Shown here: in pieces, positions 1 through 6,450 of the stretch
How the letters are laid out: every line of letters begins with the position of its first letter
Position numbering within the stretch: the first letter of the stretch is position 1
Origin: Actinomycetes bacterium
Lineage (GTDB): Bacteria; Actinomycetota; Actinomycetes; Actinomycetales; Microbacteriaceae
Reading direction: 5' to 3'
Length of the DNA: 8,103 nt
Assembly: GCA_023432005.1 (NCBI GenBank)
Contig: JAEYVF010000029.1
Span: 1-8,103, forward strand
The notes under the pieces: model-generated
The model's input: the letters and a program-made list of their open reading frames with translations, nothing else
Databases searched by the model: none
What the model was told of the DNA's origin: nothing
Program-made: the position numbers and the translations under genes

Positions 1-1
1 C

Positions 2-2284
2 CACGTCTTCCTCACCGGAGCGACGGGGTTCGTGGGCCAGGCCGTGCTCGAGCGGCTGCTGGCGACCCACCCCGGCACGACGATCTCCCTCCTCGTGCGC
101 ACCAAGGGCTCGGCGGGTGGCGACGACCGGCTGCGCACGCTGCTGCGCAAGCCCGTGTTCCGCGCCTGGCGCGAGCAGGTCGGCGACGCGGGCGTCGAGG
201 CGGCCGTGCGCGACCGCATCCGCATCGTCGAGGGCGGGCTCGGATCGGTGCCGCCGCTTCCCGCCGACATCGACGTCGTCATCCACTCCGCCTCGACCGT
301 GTCGTTCGACCCGCCCATCGACCAGGCCTTCGACACCAACGTCGGCGGGGCCGTGCAGCTCTACGAGGCGCTGCGCGCATCCGGATCGAGACCGCATGTG
401 GTGCACGTTTCGACGTGCTACGTGGGCGGGCTGCGCAAGGGCGTCGTGCCGGAGGCCAGGCTCGGCCACGCGATCGACTGGCGCGCCGAGTACGCGGCCG
501 CGAGGTCGGCGCGCGAGCGCGTCGAGCTGCTCTCGCGCCACCCCGACCAGCTGCGCGAGTACATGACCCGCGCCCGCGCCGAGCACGGCAAGGAGGGCCC
601 GCAGTCGGTCGCGCGCGCGAGCGAGGAGGCCCGCGTCGAGTGGGTCACGAAAGCCCTCGTCGACGCCGGGCGCACGCGCGCCGAGTCGCTCGGCTGGACC
701 GATGTCTACACGCTCACGAAGGCGTTCGCCGAGCGCGCCGCCGAGGAGCTGTGGGCCGGCACGGGCGGCTCGCTCTCGGTCGTGCGACCCGCGATCATCG
801 AGTCGGCGCTCGCGCATCCGTTCCCCGGCTGGATCGACGGCTTCAAGGTCGCCGACCCGCTCATCCTCGCCTACGGGCGCGGGCTGCTGCCCGAGTTCCC
901 GGGGCTGCCCGACAGCGTGCTCGACCTCATCCCCGTCGACTACGTCGTCAACGCGATCCTCGCGGCGGCCGCCAACCCGCCGGCCGGCGAGCCTGAGTAC
1001 TTCCACGTGAGTTCGGGCGCCTCCAACCCGCTGCCGTTCCACCGCATGTTCGAGAACGTGCACGAGTACTTCACGGCGAACCCCATGCCGTCGCCGCGCG
1101 GCGGCGAGGTGCGCGTGCCGACGTGGCGGTTCCCCGGCGGGCGCAAGGTCGAGCGGGCTCTCGAGCGATCGCGCACGCGGCTCGAGCGCCGCGAGCGCTG
1201 GCTGAACCGGATGCCGTCGACCCCCCGCACGCGCGCGCGCCTCGCCGAGCTCGGCACGCGCCGCAGCGACCTCGAGACCCTCGAGAACTTCGCCGAGCTG
1301 TACCGGGCCTACGTGCAGACGGAGATCATCTTCGACGACGCCAACACGCGCGCCCTGCACGCGGCGATCCCGACGAAGCTGCAGGCCGACCGTGGCTTCG
1401 ACATCGCCGCGATCGACTGGGAGGACTACCTGCAGCGCGTGCACTTCCCGGCGATCACGACCCTCACGCGGGCGTTCTCGCGCCGGCCCGAGGGCTCGTC
1501 GACCGAGGGGCGCCCCGCGAAGCAGCTGCCCGAGCGCACGGATGTCGTGGCCGTCTTCGACCTCGAGGGCACCGTCGTCGACACGAACCTCGTGCGCCAG
1601 TACCTGTGGGTGCGCGCGGCGGGGTGGGGCTGGGCCGCGTGGCCCGCATCCGTCGTCGCGATCCTCGCGCAGCTGCCCGCCTACCTGCGGGCCGAACGTC
1701 GCGACCGCGGCGAGTTCATCCGCACCTTCCTGCGCAGATACGAGGGGATGAGCCAGGCGCGTCTCGAGAAGACCGTCGAGGGGGGTTACGCCCACACGAT
1801 GCTCGGCCGCACCGCCACCGCGGCCCTCGAGCGGGCTGCCGCACACCGCGCCGCCGGGCACCGCACGGTGCTCGTGACGGGGTCGATCGGCACGCTCGCC
1901 GAGCCCGTCGCATCCGCGTTCGACGAGGTGGTCGCGGGCGCCATGCACGTGCGCGACGGGCAGCTCACGGGCTACCTCGCTCGCCCGCCGCTCGTCGACG
2001 AGGCGCGCGCCAACTGGCTGCGGCAGTACGCCGAGCGCGGCGGCTACGACCTCTCGGCGTCGTACGGCTACGGCGACAGCCACGCCGACCTCGTGTGGCT
2101 CGAGCTGCTCGGCCACCCGCACGCCGTCAACCCCGACCACCGCCTCGCGCGCGAGGCCGGCCGCAAGCGTTGGCGGATCGATACCTGGAAGCGGGGCTCG
2201 CGCGCCGCGAACCGTGCTTTGATGGCGGCGAGCACCGCCGCATCCGCCCCTGCGCCCGAGGAAGGAGCGGACGGAGAGCGCTGA
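2..2284 (+). CDS. Fatty acyl-CoA reductase-type SDR fused to a HAD-IB phosphatase-like domain (5' end missing)
   Basis: The frame is open from the left edge and already reads the Rossmann motif TGATGFVG, so only the first few residues and the true start are missing; the GTG at 32 is internal. The N-terminal two thirds match the male-sterility/FAR branch of extended SDRs: HSASTVSF at about 284-307, the catalytic YxxxK as YTLTK (Tyr codon 707, Lys codon 719), and the family block around RPAIIES, FPGWIDG, ADPLI and DLIPVDYV (786-948). A FAR C-terminal-like helical region follows to about 1500. From 1541 a HAD-IB domain begins: motif I FDLEGT (1556-1573), motif II VTGS (1874-1885) and motif IV GDSHAD (2072-2089). 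The FAR part should reduce a fatty acyl thioester with NAD(P)H to aldehyde or alcohol. The role of the HAD part is unknown. It is the first visible gene of a three-gene run, 18 bases before the diiron gene. The domain assignments are firm; the substrate is not. Confidence 0.9.
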   Translation, partial: HVFLTGATGFVGQAVLERLLATHPGTTISLLVRTKGSAGGDDRLRTLLRKPVFRAWREQVGDAGVEAAVRDRIRIVEGGLGSVPPLPADIDVVIHSASTVSFDPPIDQAFDTNVGGAVQLYEALRASGSRPHVVHVSTCYVGGLRKGVVPEARLGHAIDWRAEYAAARSARERVELLSRHPDQLREYMTRARAEHGKEGPQSVARASEEARVEWVTKALVDAGRTRAESLGWTDVYTLTKAFAERAAEELWAGTGGSLSVVRPAIIESALAHPFPGWIDGFKVADPLILAYGRGLLPEFPGLPDSVLDLIPVDYVVNAILAAAANPPAGEPEYFHVSSGASNPLPFHRMFENVHEYFTANPMPSPRGGEVRVPTWRFPGGRKVERALERSRTRLERRERWLNRMPSTPRTRARLAELGTRRSDLETLENFAELYRAYVQTEIIFDDANTRALHAAIPTKLQADRGFDIAAIDWEDYLQRVHFPAITTLTRAFSRRPEGSSTEGRPAKQLPERTDVVAVFDLEGTVVDTNLVRQYLWVRAAGWGWAAWPASVVAILAQLPAYLRAERRDRGEFIRTFLRRYEGMSQARLEKTVEGGYAHTMLGRTATAALERAAAHRAAGHRTVLVTGSIGTLAEPVASAFDEVVAGAMHVRDGQLTGYLARPPLVDEARANWLRQYAERGGYDLSASYGYGDSHADLVWLELLGHPHAVNPDHRLAREAGRKRWRIDTWKRGSRAANRALMAASTAASAPAPEEGADGER

Positions 2285-2302
2285 GCCTCCGCCCGGACAG
2301 CC

Positions 2303-3097
2303 ATGGCCTTCGACATCGACAAGTACACGACGAACTCGGCCGCGGTCGCGTGGGCGGACCTCGACTTCGACGTCTTCGACGAGCGCCCGCTGCCCGAGGA
2401 CACGCTGCGCACCCTGCGCTACATGTGCGACATCGAGTACCACACGACGTGCTACCTGCGCGACCTGCTCACGACCCCGTCGCACAACGAGCCCGAGGTG
2501 GGCGCGTTCATGACGATGTGGAACCGCGAGGAGTTCTGGCACGGCGAGGCCCTCGCCGCGGTGCTCGCCAAGCACGGCGTCACCGTCGACTACGACGTGC
2601 TCAAGGCGACGCGCCTCAAGCTCGGGTGGAAGGACCGCCTCGACCCCATCAAGCAGTCGATCATGGGCGGGCTCGTCGGGAACGACTTCGTCGCCGTGCA
2701 CATGGCGTGGGGCGCCGCCAACGAGTGGTCGGCCAACGCCGCCTACCTGCGCATGGCCGAGCTCGAGGGCGAACCCGTGCTCGCCGAGCTGCTCAAGCGG
2801 ATCGCGAAGCAGGAGACGCGGCACGTCGCGTTCTACGCGTCGCAGGCCCGCGACCGGCTCAAGGACTCGAAGAAGGCGCAGAAGCTCGCGCGCTTCGCCC
2901 TCTCCCGCTTCTGGGGCCCCGTCGGCTCGGGCGTGCAGGAGGAGGCCGAGGTGACGCACGTCATGAACCACCTCTTCGCCGGCCCCGAGGGCCGCAAGCT
3001 CGTGCGCGACGTCGACTCGCACATCGCCAAGCTGCCGGGGCTCGAGGGGCTCACGATCGTCGAGGACTCGCTCGAGAAGCGGGGCATCGCGGCGTGA
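2303..3097 (+). CDS. Ferritin-like diiron protein, acyl-ACP desaturase-like
   Basis: This 264-residue, mostly helical soluble protein carries a full set of candidate carboxylate-bridged diiron ligands: E45, then E77 and H80 in REEFWHGEA, then E141 in ANEWSANAAY, then E171 and H174 in KQETRHVAFY. The two ExxH pairs, the W-x-x-EE-x-x-H context and the stretch GEPVLAELLKRIAKQETRH recall acyl-ACP desaturases; aldehyde-deformylating oxygenase and other ferritin-fold oxygenases use the same ligand logic. It would act with O2 and an electron donor on an acyl or aldehyde substrate, which is inference. ATG 2303 is the only start available between the upstream in-frame stop at 2282 and the conserved region. 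No good ribosome site lies close to it (GGAAGGAG ends 35 bases upstream), so translation may depend on the preceding gene. It overlaps the next gene by four bases. It is shorter than typical desaturases, so the exact subfamily is uncertain. Confidence 0.82.
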   Translation: MAFDIDKYTTNSAAVAWADLDFDVFDERPLPEDTLRTLRYMCDIEYHTTCYLRDLLTTPSHNEPEVGAFMTMWNREEFWHGEALAAVLAKHGVTVDYDVLKATRLKLGWKDRLDPIKQSIMGGLVGNDFVAVHMAWGAANEWSANAAYLRMAELEGEPVLAELLKRIAKQETRHVAFYASQARDRLKDSKKAQKLARFALSRFWGPVGSGVQEEAEVTHVMNHLFAGPEGRKLVRDVDSHIAKLPGLEGLTIVEDSLEKRGIAA

Positions 3098-3786
3098 CGG
3101 TGCGTCCCCCGGCGGGTGCCACGGCATCCGCTTCTCTCCGTTCGCCGCTGCTGTGGATCGACGTCGCGCTCTACCTCGTGCTGCCGCTCGCGGGCCTGCT
3201 GTGGCTCGGGTGGGACTGGCGACCCATCGTGCTGCTCTACTGGCTCGAGAACGTGACGATCGGCGGCGTGACGTTCATCAGGCTGCGTCGCCGCGCGAAG
3301 CAGGGAGTGGATGGCGGCCTCGGCTTCCCCGCGTCGTTCTTCCTCATGCACTACGGCATCTTCACGGCCGTGCACGGCGTGTTCGTGATCGTGCTCATCG
3401 CGATCATGCCCGTCATCACGCGCGTCGAGGCCACCTCGTTCAACCCGCTATGGGTCGTGCTCGCGTGGGTCGTGGCGACGCTCGTGCAGTGGTACGCGGC
3501 GCTGCGCGCCGACCCGGTTCCGCGCGCGAGCGTCGGGCGTGCCTACGCGCGCGTGCTCGTGCTGCATGCCGTCGTGCTCGGCGCGGTGTGGCTCATCACG
3601 GCGCTCGGCCTGCCGTCGATCGTCGCGATCGCGCTCGTCGTGCTGCACGCGGTCGTCGACATCGTGGCGATCGTGCTCGGCTCGCTCGTCGGCGGCGGCC
3701 GCTACCAGTTCGTGCCCACCGGCAGGAGCTCGTGGGCGCTGCGTCGCCTGCCGGATCCCGCGCGGGATCCGACCTCGAAGCGCTGA
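3094..3786 (+). CDS. Multi-pass membrane protein, DUF6498-like
   Basis: This 230-residue protein is strongly hydrophobic, with five to six likely membrane helices at about residues 20-40, 42-63, 79-107, 117-135, 154-171 and 174-200. A basic loop, RLRRRAKQ, follows the second helix. The motif LLYWLENV (residues 47-54) and the later LMHYGIF with H86 and H94 resemble the DUF6498 family as I remember it; no biochemical function is known to me for that family. GTG 3094 is chosen because it forms a GTGA overlap with the stop of the diiron gene, with GGGG at 3081-3084 as a possible ribosome site; GTG 3100 is an alternative two codons later. The overlap implies translational coupling, so it may be a membrane partner or transporter for the lipid pathway, but that rests on position only. 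The hydrophilic C-terminus (from about residue 201) is encoded partly by a perfect DNA palindrome. Confidence 0.8.
   Translation: MTVRPPAGATASASLRSPLLWIDVALYLVLPLAGLLWLGWDWRPIVLLYWLENVTIGGVTFIRLRRRAKQGVDGGLGFPASFFLMHYGIFTAVHGVFVIVLIAIMPVITRVEATSFNPLWVVLAWVVATLVQWYAALRADPVPRASVGRAYARVLVLHAVVLGAVWLITALGLPSIVAIALVVLHAVVDIVAIVLGSLVGGGRYQFVPTGRSSWALRRLPDPARDPTSKR
3752..3771. terminator. 20-bp perfect palindrome, possible bidirectional terminator
   Basis: The sequence CGGATCCCGC is followed directly by its exact reverse complement, which as RNA would give an 8-bp GC-rich stem with a GCGC loop in either direction. It lies inside the last codons of the membrane-protein gene, 13 bases before its stop codon, and 27 bases beyond the stop of the convergent minus-strand small gene. 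The position suits a shared terminator for converging transcripts. No T-run follows on either strand, so a role as a protein-binding site or chance coding constraint remains possible. Confidence 0.4.
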
Positions 3787-3798
3787 GTCAGGCGGGGC

Positions 3799-3987
3799 TC
3801 ACTCCGGTTCGTCGGCGGGAGGGATGGGGCTGTCGCCCTCCGCCTCGACGATGTCCATGAGCGTCTCGCGGTCGGAGGTGCCCTGACCCGTGAGGCTGTT
3901 CTCGATGTCGTCGGACTGGCCGCTGTTGACCACGTCCCACGTCTCCGCGGAGCCGCCCGACTGATTGCCGCTTGCGTTCGTTCCCAT
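3799..3987 (-). CDS. Small, very acidic hypothetical protein (62 aa)
   Basis: I do not recognise a family. The 62-residue product has about 14 Asp/Glu and a single Arg, no Lys and no Cys, and is rich in Gly, Ser and Asn near the N-terminus (MGTNASGNQSGG) and in Pro at the end (SPIPPADEPE). It should be largely disordered, soluble and cytoplasmic, with no signal peptide or membrane segment. The reading frame fills the gap between the membrane-protein gene, whose stop lies 12 bases away in convergent orientation, and the TetR gene, from which it diverges. Its codon use is G+C-rich at third positions with sensible amino acid content, which favours a real gene. No strong Shine-Dalgarno sequence precedes the ATG. 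It may be regulated by the divergent TetR gene, which is inferred from layout alone. Confidence 0.6.
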   Translation of the reverse strand: MGTNASGNQSGGSAETWDVVNSGQSDDIENSLTGQGTSDRETLMDIVEAEGDSPIPPADEPE

Positions 3988-4051
3988 GCCGCAGAGTCTG
4001 CGCCTCGACGCGGCGCACGTCTACGGGTTGACCTCGTGGCACCATGAGTGC
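3988..4051. promoter_or_regulatory. Divergent intergenic region between the small acidic gene and the TetR gene
   Basis: These 64 bases separate two divergent starts, so promoters for both genes are expected here, with a TetR operator a reasonable guess. I see a TTGACC element at 4028-4033 on the plus strand but no convincing -10 at proper spacing, and no clear dyad of the usual TetR type. Neither start has a good Shine-Dalgarno sequence, which would fit leaderless or weakly initiated transcripts. Confidence 0.35.
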
Positions 4052-4612
4052 ATGAGCGCCCCCCGCCCGTCGACCAAGGAGTCGATCCGCGCGGCCGCGG
4101 CGAAGCTCTTCCCCGTGCACGGCTACACCGGCACCTCGGTGCGCGACATCGCATCCGAGGCGGGCGTCGACCCGGCCCTCGTCATCCGGCACTTCGGCTC
4201 GAAGGAGGACCTCTTCCTCGAGACGATGCAGCTCGACGACGAGCTGCAGCCCCTGCTCGAGGGCCCCCTCGAGGAGCTCGGCGAGCACTTCATCGACTAC
4301 CTGCTGAGCACGGGCGAGCGCGTGCGCGGCGTCTACCTCGCCCTCATCCGCGCGAGCGAGTCGGACGGCGTCGTGCCGCGCCTGCGCGAGATGCACGAAA
4401 CCGCGTTCGTGCTGCCCCTGCAGTCGCGGCTCGAGGGCCCGGATGCCGAGCTGCGCGCCCGGCTCGCGGCCGCCGTCGTCGGCGGTCTGCTCTACGCCCT
4501 GTGGGTCGTGCAGGACGAGCACCTGCTCGCCACCGACCAGGCCGAGATCGTGACGCGTTACGGCGCGCTCGTGCAGGCGGTCATCGCGCCCGCCCCCACC
4601 GCCACCCCCTGA
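4052..4612 (+). CDS. TetR/AcrR-family transcriptional regulator
   Basis: This 186-residue protein has a typical TetR N-terminal DNA-binding domain: helix 1 in STKESIRAAAAKLF (residues 7-20), then G24-Y25-TGTSVRDIASEAGV as the helix-turn-helix, and the family hallmark ALVIRHFGSKEDLF (residues 42-55). The C-terminal half (about 60-180) is a variable helical ligand-binding and dimerisation domain, resembling the TetR_C_16 group in AAAVVGGLLYALWVV near residues 139-153. ATG 4052 gives the normal short arm before helix 1; the longer frame from 3965 would add 29 unrelated residues that run into the divergent promoter region. The gene diverges from the small acidic gene and converges on the SDR gene. 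Likely targets are itself and nearby genes, possibly including the lipid operon; the ligand is unknown. Confidence 0.9.
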   Translation: MSAPRPSTKESIRAAAAKLFPVHGYTGTSVRDIASEAGVDPALVIRHFGSKEDLFLETMQLDDELQPLLEGPLEELGEHFIDYLLSTGERVRGVYLALIRASESDGVVPRLREMHETAFVLPLQSRLEGPDAELRARLAAAVVGGLLYALWVVQDEHLLATDQAEIVTRYGALVQAVIAPAPTATP

Positions 4613-4618
4613 CGCGAG

Positions 4619-4678
4619 AGTTCCCGTTCCGCGCGTTCGTTCCCGAAGGAACGGGTGCGAACACGCGGAACGGGAACT
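4619..4678. terminator. Compound inverted repeat between convergent genes, likely bidirectional terminator
   Basis: Fifteen bases starting AGTTCCCGTTCC at 4619-4633 are the exact reverse complement of 4664-4678. Between these arms, after one mismatch, GTTCG 4635-4639 can pair with CGAAC 4658-4662. A nested hairpin CGTTCC-CGAA-GGAACG occupies 4638-4653 and partly competes with that pairing. The element sits 6 bases after the TetR stop and 9 bases from the SDR stop, so it can terminate both transcripts. No T-run follows, which is common in high-GC actinobacteria. A dispersed palindromic repeat is the alternative reading. Confidence 0.65.
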
Positions 4679-4687
4679 ATGGCGGGG

Positions 4688-5779
4688 TTACTGGATCGAC
4701 CAGCCGCCGTCGGACGCGAGGATGGCGCCGTTGATGTTGACGCCGTCGTCGGAGAGCAGGAACGTGATCGATGCCGCGAGCTGCTCGGCGGTCGCGAGGG
4801 TCGGGATCTGCATCTGGTACGGGTGCAGCTTCGCCGAGCCCCACTCCGAGACCTTCGGCGGGAACGGGATGCCGGTCGCAACGCCGCCGGGGGCGACGGC
4901 GTTGACGCGGATGCCCTCGCGGCCGTACATGAACGCGGCCGACTTCGTGAGCCCGATCACGCCGTGCTTCGACACCGTGTAGGCGTTGCCCGACGCGTTA
5001 CCGCGCAGGCCGGCCTCCGACGACACGTTGACGATCGAGCCCGTGTGGGCGGCGAGCATCGCGGGGATGACGGCGCGGCTGAGCTTGAAGACGCCCGTGA
5101 GATTGACGCCGATGACGCGGTCCCACATGGCGTCCTCGGTCTCGTGCAGCGGCGAGAAGTCGTCGTTGATGCCGGCGACGTTCGCGAGGCCGTCGATCCT
5201 GTCGCCCGCGGCGGCGACGATCGCGTCGACCGACTCCTGCTTCGTGATGTCGCCCGCGACCGTGACGATGTCGGCGTCGGGCAGCGAGGCCTTGAACGCG
5301 TCGAGCTTCTCGGCCGAGATGTCGACGGCGACGACGCGGCCGCCCTCGCGCGCGATGCGCGACGCGGTCGCGAGTCCGATGCCAGAGGCGGCGCCCGTCA
5401 CGATGACGGTCTTGCCGGCGAAGCGGCCGGGGGTGACGGCCTCCTCCCACGGCTCGAGCTCGACGTCGTCGTCGGCGTCCGCGGCGGCGGGAGCGGCATC
5501 CGCGGGCTCCTCCTCGGCGGGGGCCGGCGCGCTCGCGAGCGAGGCGAGCACGGCGGGGTCGTTGCTGTTGGCCTTCTCCACGAGGTCGTCGATGACCGAC
5601 TGCGGCATCTTGCCCTGGCTCATCGCCACGAGGTTCTTGAGGGGCAGGAGCTTGACGGGGGTGAGCACCTTCTCGTCGACTCCGGCGTCGGCGAGCATCT
5701 TGCGGATGAGAGGGCCGCCGACCGGATGCTTGAGCCAGGCTCCGACGGTGTTCTTCTCGGTGATCGGCTTGTCGGCCAT
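4688..5779 (-). CDS. NAD(P)-dependent short-chain dehydrogenase with N-terminal helical domain
   Basis: Residues 118-363 form a complete classical SDR: cofactor motif TGAASGIG (128-135), Asp153 at the end of the second strand, which favours NAD(H), NVAG (200-203), N226 in VNLTG, catalytic S254 in NVSSEAG, and Y267/K271 in YTVSK, followed by the usual APGGV turn at 296-300. It should oxidise an alcohol or reduce a ketone; the substrate is unknown. Unusually, about 117 residues precede the catalytic domain: a compact helical segment (10-72) reading GAWLKHPVGGPLIRKML and later LLPLKNLVAMSQGKM, then an Ala/Pro/Glu/Asp-rich flexible linker (about 83-112). Classical SDRs are about 250 residues. The start is supported by GGAAGGG (5790-5796) ten bases upstream and by the continuous helical content after it. 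The gene is transcribed away from the adenylate kinase across a strong hairpin, so it probably has its own promoter. Confidence 0.92.
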   Translation of the reverse strand: MADKPITEKNTVGAWLKHPVGGPLIRKMLADAGVDEKVLTPVKLLPLKNLVAMSQGKMPQSVIDDLVEKANSNDPAVLASLASAPAPAEEEPADAAPAAADADDDVELEPWEEAVTPGRFAGKTVIVTGAASGIGLATASRIAREGGRVVAVDISAEKLDAFKASLPDADIVTVAGDITKQESVDAIVAAAGDRIDGLANVAGINDDFSPLHETEDAMWDRVIGVNLTGVFKLSRAVIPAMLAAHTGSIVNVSSEAGLRGNASGNAYTVSKHGVIGLTKSAAFMYGREGIRVNAVAPGGVATGIPFPPKVSEWGSAKLHPYQMQIPTLATAEQLAASITFLLSDDGVNINGAILASDGGWSIQ

Positions 5780-5789
5780 GAGGGTGTGT

Positions 5790-5796
5790 CCCTTCC
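5790..5796 (-). promoter_or_regulatory. Ribosome binding site of the SDR gene
   Basis: Read on the minus strand this is GGAAGGG, a good anti-Shine-Dalgarno match, with ten bases between it and the ATG at 5779. It fixes the long form of the SDR, including the N-terminal extension, as the likely translated product. Confidence 0.6.
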
Positions 5797-5842
5797 GAGC
5801 GCCGCGGGGTGTGCGGTGTCGAGGACAAGTCTCCTCCCGCGA

Positions 5843-5875
5843 AAGGCGGGTGTCAACGGTGTTGACACCCGCCTT
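5843..5875 (-). terminator. Perfect 15-bp-arm hairpin after the adenylate kinase gene; also overlaps the SDR promoter region
   Basis: The arms 5843-5857 and 5861-5875 are exact reverse complements around a 3-base loop, with GGCGGG/CCCGCC near the base of the stem. It lies 21 bases beyond the adenylate kinase stop and on the minus strand is followed by CTTTCGC, a weak T-rich tail, so a factor-independent terminator of the malate synthase-adenylate kinase operon is the first choice. The loop-proximal part reads TGTCAAC-N3-GTTGACA, placing a TTGACA -35-like hexamer on each strand, 63-86 bases from the SDR start. An operator or promoter role for the SDR gene is therefore possible. Confidence 0.65.
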
Positions 5876-5896
5876 CTCAGGGGCACCCGAAGGGGG

Positions 5897-6450
5897 TCAG
5901 GCGGCGACGAGCGCCTCGCGCAGGCCGTCGAGCACGCGGTCGAAGACGTCCTCGACCGAGCCGACGGCATCCAGCTCCACGACGCGACCGCGGTAGTGGC
6001 CGAGCAGCGCCTCCTCGGCCGCACGGAAGCCTGCGATGCGCGTCGCGACGACGTCGGGGGTGTCGTCGGAGCGGTCGCGACCCGCGAGGCGGGAGGTGAG
6101 CTCAGCATCCGGCACATCGAAGTGCAGCGCCACGTCGACCTCCGCCGCCCGCGCCCGCAGGAAGCGGTCGAGCATCTTCGCCTGCGCGATCGAGCGCGGG
6201 AAGCCGTCGAGCACGAAGCCCGCGGTGTGCGGTTCGATCGCCTGCTCGACGACGCCCACGACGAGGTGGTCGGGCACGAGGTCGCCGCGGTCGACGAACT
6301 CGCGGGCGCGCTCGCCGAGCGGCGAGCCCGACGCGATGTGCTCGCGCAGCAGATCGCCGACCACGATGCGCGGCACCGACAGCCGCTCGGCGATGAGCTC
6401 GCCCTGCGTCCCCTTGCCCGCACCGGGCGGGCCCACGAGCACGATGCGCA

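Noticed and set aside
32..34. GTG as the start of the acyl reductase.
   Set aside because: The Rossmann glycine motif lies upstream and across it (from position 2), so this codon is internal.
1123..3093. Long plus-strand open frame running through the HAD region and the whole diiron gene in another frame.
   Set aside because: The product is Arg/Ala-rich with no motifs. It is a high-GC shadow frame; only its tail from 3094 is a real gene (the membrane protein).
3965..4051. Upstream ATG giving the TetR protein 29 extra N-terminal residues.
   Set aside because: It would overlap the divergent gene start and promoter region, and ATG 4052 gives the normal TetR N-terminal arm.
4028..4056. TTGACC as a -35 element for the TetR gene.
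   Set aside because: No TANNNT-like -10 lies 16-18 bases downstream; the best placement would fall on the start codon.
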